64,000 nucleotides of DNA from NCBI GenBank assembly GCA_004431415.1, contig QPMI01000428.1, forward strand, positions 372,001 through 436,000. Direction: 5' to 3'. The DNA comes from Cyanophora paradoxa. Lineage: Eukaryota > Glaucocystophyceae > Cyanophorales > Cyanophoraceae. Positions 35,313 through 44,700 of this stretch are shown here, piece after piece. The translations under genes and the position numbers were made by a program. The number at the start of each line of letters is the position of its first letter. Position 1 is the first letter of the stretch. The notes beneath the pieces are model-generated. The model was not told where the DNA came from and searched no databases. It worked only from the letters and a program-made list of their open reading frames with translations.

Positions 35313-36111
35313 TACCGTCGGCCCGGCGTCGGGCACTAAATTACTGCGGCGTTAATTAACGCGGTTTCAAAAATGGCCGGCCTCTGAGCGAAATCCCGCG
35401 GTACCAAATACGCGGTTTTAAAAACTTTGAAATTTGAGGCTTGTATGGGGCAGTAATTTCAGGGGTACTGTATGGGGCGACTTCTCGCAGCAAATTACCG
35501 CGGCACCAAATTACCGCGTTTTAACAAACGTTTGGCGCGTTAATTTGGTACCGCGTAGGCTTGCGACTAGCTCGGAGCCCCCCCGGCTCTAGTCAAGTCA
35601 AGCCGCCCGGACTCCTGGCTCTAGCCGCTAGCTAGTTTGGCTAGCGGACTCCCTGGAGGCCTAGGCGCCTTCGGCGCCTAACTAGCCGGCTAGCTAGTTT
35701 CGGGCTTCTCCCCCCCCCTCTAGCCGCCTCTAGTCCCGCGAAAAGCACGTCTTTCGTGTTGTTGAACGCGAAAACATGCTCGCAGTCACCTTAACGTCAC
35801 CTTGACACTCTTTTGAGGCTCCAAATCACAAGTTTTACACTCTTTCTTAGCCAGTTTTCCCCCTTTATGTACCCCTTCTGAGGGGTAGCTCCCCCCTGGG
35901 GGCCCGGCTGGCCGCCGGCTGGCCAGTCGGCTAGCCTGATGGCCCGCTAGTCGGGCTGGCCAGCCGACTAGCGTTCCCAAGAGGGCGGCTAGAGTCGCGG
36001 GCCGAGGGCCGCTAGTCAAGCCGGCTAGCTAGTCGGCTTGACTAGAGCCGCAAGCCTAGTACCGCGTTAGTTAAGCTTTAAGTGCCCGCGGTACTTAAGT
36101 GCCCTACGGTA
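35313..36111. mobile_element. Second inverted-repeat element, CTAG-rich inside
   Basis: The left end reads TACCGTCGG, with GGGCACTAAATTACTGCGG a little further in. The right end, read inward on the other strand, is TACCGTAGGGCACTTAAGTA then CCGCGG. The ends are imperfect inverted repeats and share TACCGT...CACTTAAGTA with the element at 34,270-34,532, so they appear to be one family. The interior at about 35,560-35,720 and 35,890-36,060 is packed with CTAG and GCTAGC palindromes and itself shows an inverted arrangement around TAGGCTTGCG. No transposase is encoded. Confidence 0.5.
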
Positions 36112-36748
36112 GAACCCGATAGATCTTTTCTTCTTAATTATAACGATGATCATGAGTCATCACTCCTCAGGGCCTGAGTGAGGCTGAGTCCTGATAATGA
36201 TCATGATCATGAGCTGCTGAATTGCTAAAGCCTTTAAGCTTAAGCTGAAGATCATCGGATCATGATTATCGGATTGGAGTCAATTGCAACTTGCAACTCT
36301 AACTTGTCTCTAAGTTGCAAGCCTGAATTGAAGTCGCTGAGCCTTAAAGCTCTTTTATAGCCTTCGGAGATGTGCCATGCATATGGGCCATGGCCACCCC
36401 CGCGCGCCGGTGTGATCGACGCCACCCGCGCCGGTGTGACCGACGCCGGCGCCCACGTGCCACGGTTCAGACTGGCGCCGCGTCTCGAGCTCATCCGAGG
36501 CTCTGATCATGGCCATGCGGCCTATCCGAGCAAATGTTTTTTTAATCATGGCCATGCGGCCTGCCACTGCATGGGCCAGGCTGGCCTGCACTAGCTATAG
36601 TGGGCACGCAAGGCGGGTGCGAGATTGAAGGGACTCGGAAGCGAAGTCTGTATCAAATTAAAGAGAGGAGGAGGAGGAGAGGAGGAGGGGGCCCGGGGAG
36701 GGAGCCGGGGGGGGAGGGGGGGGGGGACCAGGGTGGCCAAGCTGCCAC
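36112..36748. other. Non-coding spacer with GATC/CATG-rich and purine-rich tracts
   Basis: The stretch holds GATCATGATCATGAGC-type palindrome clusters near 36,150-36,260. Two near-repeats of ATCATGGCCATGCGGCC lie around 36,506-36,560. A GGAGGAGG-rich purine tract runs at 36,662-36,730, just before the retroelement remnant. I saw no gene. Confidence 0.45.
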
Positions 36749-38703
36749 TTGGCACTGGTCACGGCGCGCGCGCGCGCCACTGGCGACTTTTCCTCTCTCA
36801 GCGCCCTCGAACTCCGCCTTTTCCGCGGCGGGGTAATTATAACGCTCGACACCAGGACCGGAGGGGCCGTGCCATGCATATGGCCAGGGCGCCGGCTGCG
36901 CACGGCTGCCGTACGCCCACCCTCCCCCGACCGTCCAGCCCTCCCGCGCTCCCCAACTGTGCTTGAGTCTACCCCGCCTCGCCCTGCAGGGCCCGCCACC
37001 CCCCTCCCTCCCGGTGCTCGCTACGCCCAAGAACTCGCCTCTCAGCTCGCTGACCTGGCCCGCAACGAAGCTTCCGCAACAGCACGCCGTCTCTTCCGGC
37101 CGTCCCACGTGACCCCACTCGAGGCGGCGACCATCCTAGCTGAAGCCGCTCACCGCGACGCCGCCCAGCCGCCACCACGGTCCGCCAAAACATCTAAAAC
37201 GGCCGCAAAGAAAGAGGCGGCCCGGACCCCGGCCAAGAACCGTATCCCGAACCCAGCCTATACTCCTGACAACTGCCACAATGACGCCGTTGACAAGCTT
37301 GCCAAAGCGGCCCCAGACGCCCCCCTCTCAGCCCTTCTCTTCATTCCCCACAGTTTCAAATGCTTCCTCATCCGCGTCGGCCTCCCGCCCCCGTCATCCC
37401 AAGGCCCAGTTCCAGGAGCCGAGCCCTACAGAGGCAGACTCCATGCATACCGCGTTGAGGGGGACCCCCGCTCTCACTTCCTAGCCGAAGCCTCCCTCTC
37501 CCAATACCTCGACTGGCGCCAGCTTCGCAACGCGGGGGCCGTCCTCAGCAATCCTCACGTTACCCTCGCCCCAGCCCTCTCCCTCGTGTCCGACAAGCCA
37601 CCGGACCGCCGTACCCCCACAGGCGATCACCTCCGCAAAGTCAGATTCCAGTGCATTCTTGGAGGCCTCCCCTCCCTCACCATCCGCCTCCTCCACGACC
37701 CCGACCTATACGGCCCTCTCTTTCCTGACGGTATCGCCCACTGCCCCTTCTGTCACCTCCCCCCCACCCCTGCCCCAGTCCCCGAGGACCCTACTTCCCC
37801 ACCCCCACCCTCCCCGCCCCCTGCCACGTGCACCCCCCCGGGCTCCCCCCCGCCCTCTTCCCCACCGAGGGCCGCAGACCCCAGACAGCCCGACCCTACA
37901 ACCCACCCCCCCGAAGACTTCATTCACATATTTACTTGCCCCGCCGCTCGCCTCCTCCTCAAGCTCTCCAGGACGCACTCGTGACCTTCCTCCGCACCCG
38001 GGTTCTCCGCCACTCGCCCAAACCCTTAGGACACGACGATACTATTTTTCAACTCTTTCCCTTCCTCCGCCTCGTCTCCCCTGACCCCGCCTCTCCCCTC
38101 CAATCCGCCCTCCTCTCCCCCACCGAAAATCCGGCCCTTTTCCGCCCCCCAGGTCTCACCGATACCCTATGGACAAAGCTTAGCCCGGCCTTGGCTGACA
38201 TGCTCCCCTTCCCCGCCCCTGCCCTCCTGCGCCTCGGTACCCCGGCAGGATTGCCCGCCCTCTGCGCAGCCCTGGGCATCAACAAGACCACCACAATGTC
38301 AATCCAAAAAGATTTAGCGCTACTCCTCGACCAACACCTCCGTGCGATCTGGAGGGACCGCTGCGCCCGCAACCACGCCTGGGAGCTCCGACAAGGCATC
38401 ACTGACAGAACCAAACGTCGATACCGCAAACATGCCGACACCAAACCCCCCCGCTCGCCGCCAGTACAGCCGCCTAGTCCCCCCCTCCCCCCCGCCCCCC
38501 CCGCCCCCTCCCTCCATGATACCATCTCCATCACTGACTTCTGCTGCGGATTGGACTCGGAAAGCCAACCATGGGTTCTCCTGGAAAATTTCCGCCAGGC
38601 AATTGCACGACTCCCTGCCTCCTCCTCGCCCCAGACCGCCCCTCCCCCCAGGCCCCCCCTCCCCCCAGCCGCCCAATGCCGGCACCGTAGCCATGACATC
38701 TGA
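36749..38703 (+). pseudogene. 3' end of a LINE-like retroelement ORF (5'-truncated, frame-shifted)
   Basis: The first frame (to 37984) contains NCHNDAVDKLAKAA near 37,270-37,312. This resembles the C-terminal H-x3-N-x2-AD-x-LAK motif of retroelement RNase H domains. It later has HCPFCHLP, and about 55 residues on DFIHIFTCPAA, a Cys-x2-Cys...His-x3-Cys set typical of the zinc-binding C-terminus of LINE-type proteins. Similarity seems to continue in a second frame from about 37,955 to the stop at 38701-38703, ending in a basic region with LLDQHLRAIWRDRCARNHAW, so a frameshift lies near 37,960-37,990. No reverse transcriptase palm motif (the YxDD box) is visible upstream, so the copy is 5'-truncated. 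It could alternatively be an exon of a domesticated gene. The composition is strikingly C-rich on this strand. Confidence 0.5.
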
Positions 38704-39760
38704 TTTCTCTTGCACCTGTGGCACCCGATTTGCCTCCGCAGCGGCCCTCCAGGCCCACTCCGACGCCAGACGGGGAAAGTGCCCCGCTCGCCCGGAGACC
38801 ACCTCATACTCTAGACCTGCCTCCCAACCTGCTGCACCCCCAACGCAGCCTTCCCACAAGAACCCCGACAATGGCACCCTGCCCGCTTTGCCCGCGGGCC
38901 CTACGTCCGCTACTCAACCTTCCAAGCGCCCCGCCCCAACGCCCCCCCTGGCCCCTCCCTCGAAACGAACTCGCCCGTCGCCTGCCTCACGCAAACGGAC
39001 AACCGATACTCCCCCCGCCCCGGCACCCAAACGCCCGCGCCCCATGACCCCTCCCCTTCCCGCCTCTGCACCCGCCCCACCCGCACCTACGGCGAAAAGA
39101 AAGGCAGCCGGTCGCAAGACCCCCAAGCGCGGGACCAAGAAAGCGCGAACGGGGTCGATACCCGCTGGACAACCCACAATCACGTCCCTCTTCGCACCTG
39201 GAGTGTACAAACCACTAACGACGCTTCAAGTAGCCGACTCTCCCCCCCCCTCCTCGCTTCAGCCGGCCCCCCCGACCGGGACCCCACACGATGCCGCCCC
39301 GCCGCCCCCTACGGTCCCTCCCCCAGCCCCAACCGACTCACAAGTGTCGAACCCCTCGTTGACTCCGGCCACCCCTATGGCTTCGGCCCCCCCACCGGCT
39401 TCGGCCCCCCCCTCGGCTTCGGCCACCCCATCGGCTTCGGCCCCCCCCCCGGCTTCGGCCACCCCATCGGCCTCGGCCACCCCTCTGGCTTCGGCCACCC
39501 TCCCTACTCAGACCGACCCCTCGCGACCCCTCGCGACCCGCCTCGTCTCCGCACTCCCCGCTCTCTGCGCCGCCTGTCAGTGCCCACGCTCACTCCACTC
39601 TGCCGTCCCGGCACCGCTCCCTGCCCTGCCCCGCATCCGCTGCCCACCCCCTACCGCTGCCTCCGCCCACTCCCTCTCCTTCCTCATATCTTCCTCCTAC
39701 CACCTTCTTCACCTCGACAGCACGGGACACCGATTAATCGGGGTCCTGGGGCGCAGGTGA
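38693..39760 (+). CDS. Zinc-finger, PCNA-box-like ORF overlapping the LINE-like ORF end
   Basis: The ATG at 38693 lies 11 nt inside the end of the preceding frame (ATGACATCTGA). The protein would have about 355 residues. It opens with MTSDFSCTCGTRFASAAALQ and continues to a Cys, giving a Cys-x-Cys...His...Cys pattern like a single degenerate C2H2-type finger. It is then Pro/Lys/Arg-rich with basic patches such as KRKAAGRKTPKRGTKKAR, which look like nuclear-localisation signals. At 39170-39193 it has QPTITSLF, close to the PCNA-interacting (PIP) box Q-x-x-I-x-x-aromatic-aromatic, but with Leu at the first aromatic position. The C-terminal part is a Pro/Ala/Ser minisatellite. The position suggests a retroelement accessory protein, but a compositional artefact cannot be excluded. 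Confidence 0.4.
   Translation: MTSDFSCTCGTRFASAAALQAHSDARRGKCPARPETTSYSRPASQPAAPPTQPSHKNPDNGTLPALPAGPTSATQPSKRPAPTPPLAPPSKRTRPSPASRKRTTDTPPAPAPKRPRPMTPPLPASAPAPPAPTAKRKAAGRKTPKRGTKKARTGSIPAGQPTITSLFAPGVYKPLTTLQVADSPPPSSLQPAPPTGTPHDAAPPPPTVPPPAPTDSQVSNPSLTPATPMASAPPPASAPPSASATPSASAPPPASATPSASATPLASATLPTQTDPSRPLATRLVSALPALCAACQCPRSLHSAVPAPLPALPRIRCPPPTAASAHSLSFLISSSYHLLHLDSTGHRLIGVLGRR
39370..39505 (+). repeat. Pro/Ala/Ser-coding minisatellite
   Basis: A unit of about 15-18 nt built on GGCTTCGGCCCCCCC or GGCTTCGGCCACCCC is repeated around eight times. It encodes repeated Ala-Ser-Ala-(Pro/Thr)-Pro in the ORF that covers it. The copies differ mainly in the length of the C run. Confidence 0.75.
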
Positions 39761-41480
39761 GGAGGAGGGAGGAGGCAGAGTGAGGAGGAGGAGGGGTGGC
39801 GGAGCGGCGGCAAGGGAGGGCGGCGGACTGCGAGACATTTCACTTCCAGGGCTCATGAGGGATGGAGGAGTTGATCAAGGGGTGGGCGCGCGGGTCTGGT
39901 TACGGCTATCACCGAAAACCATGGCTCCCCCACTCAGGCGAACCTCCCATATTGAGCGACCCATGGCCGGCACCTCGCTAGCATCTTCGGCTAGATAGAT
40001 GACCGGTCGGAAGGGCGCGTCACGTAGAACATTGATACATGTGCCGTGGTGTATCAATGCGACGTCCACTTTTGCAAAAAAAAAGCACGGCTGCCGTACG
40101 CATTATGATCATGATCAGGATCGAATTTCGGTAATACGAATCCAAAAAAAGGCGGACCCTCGTGGCGACTGGCGCAGGCCTGCGCAGCGATGTACTGAGC
40201 GCTTCCGCAAGCTTCCGCTGCGCGTAGACTATAATTATGAGCGCCGTGGCATCGAAAATAGCGAGATCGGATGAGGTTATGATTAGTGCGCCGCGGCGTC
40301 GAAAATGAAGGCTTCTGCGCTTCTCCGCAGGCTTCTGCGCTTTCAAGGCACCTCCGCAGAAAATGGGGCCCGGGCCTGTTACGGCAGGGGTGATTCCTAG
40401 CCAAATCCGGCGCCGAGCTAGTCTGAGACGTTCCGGCTACGTCGGAGGATGCTCGCCTTACGTGACAGGCCTCAGCTGCAGCCCGCAGGCTGCAGGCCTA
40501 GGGGGCCGGCCGGGCAGCCGGAGCCTGCGGCGGGGCGTCTCCGCGTCGTCGTCGGAGGAGGCTTTGCCGGCACATCCAGACGCACCCGCGCAGGACCGCA
40601 CGCGCGACGGGCGCCAGTCTTGACTTGCAGGCGCGCGCGCCGCGCTCGGCCATATTATGGTGCCCTGCACAGAGCCCGCCGCGCGTGCGCAAGCGCCTGC
40701 GGCGGGAAGCGTTCGATCAGATCTAGAAACCGCGCGTGCGGTCGGATGTCGTTGCAATTGCGGAGGCGCACCGGACGCCGCGGCGGGCCGGCCGCGGGCC
40801 GCGAAGCAGCACCCCGTGGCAGAGGCCGGCTAGGCCAAGGCGCTGCGGCGGGGGCCCGGGTCTGCGGGACGATCAGAAATTAAATTAAACCACATGTACA
40901 TGTACATGTACAAGGGCGCGCGAGTGCGGAGCGAGGGAAACGAACCCCTGGCCTCGCGCCTGCGTCCCCTTCTCATTTGCGCTGATCATGATCATGAGCT
41001 GTCTCTTCCTCGCTTCACGGTTGGCTTACTCCCTTCCGCCTGCCAGCGCGCGCGCGTCCGCGGCCGAGCGGAACTCCAACCCGCCAGACGCGCTACGTGT
41101 ACGGATGAACATCGCATGGCTGCAAGGCGCTCCGAGCGCAGCGCTGGAGGGCGCTTCGTCATCGCGCGGGCGGGACCGTCCGGCTCGCCGCGCCGCTCGA
41201 GGTGACGCTCAGGCACGCTCTACGAACGCTGGAGCGCGTCCGGCGAGCACGCTCTCCGACGCTCTCCGAATCCTGTGCTCGCTGGAGCGCGGGTCGCCCG
41301 ATTCGAGCGACCCAGTGCAACGATCCGACGACCCGAGGCATCAGAGCCTGTGCAAACACGCCCAACACTTGCTAGGGCAAGTTGCCGATGAGCCAACCGG
41401 GGTAGAGGAGCGCCGGGCAGTAAAAAAAAGCGGCGAGGTCCATAAGGAACAGCGAGGGAGGCCAGCGAGCGTACGACGCG
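39761..41480. other. Non-coding region upstream of the phosphorylase gene
   Basis: Nothing here is convincingly coding. A GAGGAGG purine tract sits at 39,757-39,800, possibly the tail of the retroelement remnant. From 40,160 to 40,350 short direct repeats such as CTTCTGCGCTT occur. From about 40,480 to 40,870 G+C palindromes dominate. A hydrophobic start ([16 protein letters not shown]) is encoded at 40,988 in a frame different from the phosphorylase. An unseen intron could make it a signal-peptide exon for plastid import, but I have no positive evidence for that. Confidence 0.4.
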
Positions 41481-41740
41481 ATGCTTGCGGTGGTCGGAGG
41501 TCGTCCGATTGCGGATCGGGCGCTCCGGTTCAGGCCGCGGCGAATCGCATCATCCCCGCCCATCGGGCATCGGGGACTGGGCGATGCGGCGCGCCCGGTC
41601 TCCTCGGCGACCTCTCGTCGGGCGCGGGTGCCTGCCCTGTCGTGCCGCCCCAGGCCGCTGCCACCGCTCGCGAGCGGCGGCCTGCGCGCGCCGCTTCGTC
41701 GGTCTCTGAGCGCTGGGAGCGATGCGGAGCCGCCGGCGGG
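41481..41740 (+). other. N-terminal organelle targeting region of the phosphorylase
   Basis: The roughly 85 residues before the conserved [16 protein letters not shown] start of core 1 are rich in Arg, Ala, Ser and Pro and nearly lack acidic residues. They include [11 protein letters not shown] and LRRSLSAG, the latter resembling an Arg-containing mitochondrial processing site. This suggests import into mitochondria or a plastid. A hydrophobic signal peptide, needed for a secondary plastid, is absent from this start, which favours the mitochondrion. Confidence 0.55.
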
Positions 41741-44700
41741 CCTCCTGGACGTGAAAGGGAGGCACCGGAAGCCGCACACGAAGGTGGACGCGGAGCTCAG
41801 CGGCTCCTCCGTCTCGCTGGAGGTGGGCGCCGTGGCGCTCCTCGCGGACGGCGCGTGCGTGGCGAAGCAGGGCGGCACGACAGTGCTCGTCACCGTCTGC
41901 TCCGACATCGCGTCGGCTGGCGAAGCGGACTTCATGCCGCTCTCGGTGACTCCCAAGCGACCCGACCCCGCCCCGGCGCCTACGCCTTCCCCCTCTCACG
42001 CCCGCCGCCGCGCACTCAGGTCGACTACTTCGAGAAGGCATTCGCGGTGGGCAAGATCCCGAGCACGTGGCTGCGGCGGGAGGGCGCGACGAGCGAGAAG
42101 GAGACGCTCTCCGCGCGCCTTGTGGACCGCTCCATCCGCCCGCTCTTCCCGGAGGGCTACAGCTGCGACACGCAGGTGCGCGCGCGTTCCGCTGCGCCGC
42201 AGCTCTGCCTGGCGGCGCCCTCCGAGATGATCGACCCGACCCGATGGATCGCAGGTCATCTGCACGGCGCTGAGCGCGGACGGCGAGTTCGATCCCGACG
42301 TGCTCGCTCTGAACGCGGCGTCTGCGGCCATAGTAACCTCCGATGTGCCGTGGGACGGCCCAGTCGCCGCGTGCGCACCGCCGCCCGCCCCGCGCCCGCC
42401 CCGCCCCCGCGCTCGCCCACCGATCGACGGCGCCCTCCGCCTGCAGCGTGCGCGTGGGGCGGGTGGATGGCAAACTCGTCGCGAACCCGACGCACGAGCA
42501 GATGGAATCGTCGGATCTCAATCTCGTGTGCGCGTCCCCCGCCGCTTCCCCCCCCCCCCCGTCCCCCCCCCCGGCTGAGATTCGGTACCCCATGCAGGTA
42601 CGCTGGCACGCGCCACCGCTGCATGATGGTCGAGGTGCGCGCTTGAACCCACCCTCGCCGCTTCTCCCCCCCGTGCCCACCCGTACCCCCCTTCCGCAGG
42701 CCGGGGCGAAGGCCGTACCCGAGGATGCCTTCGTCGAGGCGCTCCGGTTCGCCCACGAATCCATCCAGGTTCGCCGTACCCCCCCGCGCCTTCATCCCCC
42801 TTACTCGCCTTCCTGACGACGTACCCCCAGCCCCTTCTGGACGCGATGGACGACCTGCAGCAGCGGGTCGGTACCCCCAAGCGGCCCTTTGCGGTGGATC
42901 AGCCCCCCCCGGAGCTCTGGGCCGCCGCCGCGAGTCTGTAGCCCCCTCTACCGCGAGGTGCGGACGCAGCGTACCCCCAGCTTGCCCCCCCCCCCCGAGA
43001 CTTACCCTCCCTCCCCCCCGGACAGGCCTTCACGAAGCACGGTAGCCCCAAGCAGACGAGGGGGGAGGCCCAGTGGCGGGCAGCGACCCTCGCCACGCAG
43101 GCGCGCCCCGTGTACCCCCTGCCCCCCGGATCCCTCGACTGAGTTCGGCGTACCCCCGCCCCACAGGACCTAACGACGCGCTTCGCGAACGCGTCTCCGG
43201 CTCACATCCGCGCCGTCGTCGAGGCACGTACCCCTCCCCCTTTCGCCTCCTTCCTTCCTAAACTGAGCCGCACCCCCCTCTTCCCCCCCACCTTCTCCCC
43301 CCCCCCTCAGGGAGTGGCGGAGGAGGTGATTCGGGGCCTGATACTGGACGAGGGCCGCCGCGTGGACGGCCGGGCACTCGACGAGGTGCGCTGAGAAGCT
43401 TTGGATAGCGCCTGCCGTCTTCCCCTCGTCCCGCCCCCCTTCCCCTCTCCTGTAAACGCGGCTAACGCGGCGCTCGGCCCCTTAGGTGCGGCCGCTGACG
43501 ATGGAGGCCGGCATTCTCCCCGTCGTCCACGGCTCGGCCCTCTTCGCCCGCGGCGAGACCCAGGCCCGCCCCGCCCCGCCCCCGCCACGCCCACGCCCAT
43601 AAAAGCGTCTAGTGCAAGGCTCTCAGCTTAGCAGCTGAGCAGCGCGGCCCTCCTCTCCCCCTCCTCCTCCTCCCTTCCCCTCCTTTCCCCCTCTCTTCTG
43701 ACCCCCGCTCGGGCCCCCCGCAGGTGGTGTGCGTGACGACGCTGGGGAGCCCTGAGATGGCCCAGGCGAGCCACCCCCTCCCTCCCCCCCTCCCCGCCCC
43801 TCCTGACCTCCTCCCCCACCCCCTCCTCCCTCCTGACCTCTCTCCCCCTCCCCCCTCCTGACGCCCCCCTCCTGACCTCCCCCACCCCCCCCCCCCCCCA
43901 GACGCTGGAGGCGTTCACGGGGGGGCCCGATGAGAAGCGCTTCATGGTCCACTACAGGTCCGCCTCCTTGGCTCCCAGATCCTAGCTTCCAAGCCGCCGG
44001 CTGCCGGGCTATTAGAGGGACGGCCTAAAGGACTTCATGGTCCACTACAGGCTCGGACTTCCCTTTTTCCCCTCCCTTTCTCCCCTCCTAGCCCCGTGCC
44101 CCTCCAAATCCTAGCTTCCAGCCGCCCCAGCTGCTAGCTGCCTTCTTCTAGCTAGCTGCCTCTAGCTGCTCTCCCCCGGGCGCAGCTTTCCCTGGCTCCC
44201 CTCCTAGCTCCTAAAGAATAGAAGCTCTTCGAGCGAAGCCGCCGGCTCCCCCGCTCCCCCCGTGCCCCTCCCTCCAGGCTGACGCCCTGTCTCGTCGCCC
44301 GCGCGCAGCTTCCCGCCGTACGCGACGAACGGGACGGGGCGGGTGGGCGGGCGCGCCGGCCGCCGCGAGGTCGGCCACGGTGCGCCGCCCCCCCACCGCC
44401 GTCCCCCCTCGCGCCCGGCCCGGCCCGCCCGGCTCCGCCCGCCCGCGCTGACGGCGCGGCACAGGGGCCCTCGCGGAGCGATCCATCCTCCCCGTCCTCC
44501 CGGTACCCCGCCCCCGCCCCGCCCCACCCCGCCCCACCCTCCAGCGCCGACCCCTCCTCCCCCCCCGCAGAGCGACGCGGCGTTCCCGTACGCGATCCGC
44601 GTCAACTCGGAGGTCACCATGTCCGACGGCTCCGTGCGCCCGCCCCCGCGCCCGCCCCCGCCCTGCCACGGTGTAGGATCATAAATCCGCCACGCCCCCC

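Noticed and set aside
40988-42646. Long plus-strand frame beginning with a signal-peptide-like [16 protein letters not shown]
   Set aside because: After about 30 residues it is low-complexity and runs out of frame across the first phosphorylase exons. It is kept only as a remote possibility for an upstream targeting exon.
43623-43952. Gly/Glu-rich minus-strand frames around 43.7 kb
   Set aside because: They are the reverse of C/T-rich polypyrimidine tracts in phosphorylase introns.
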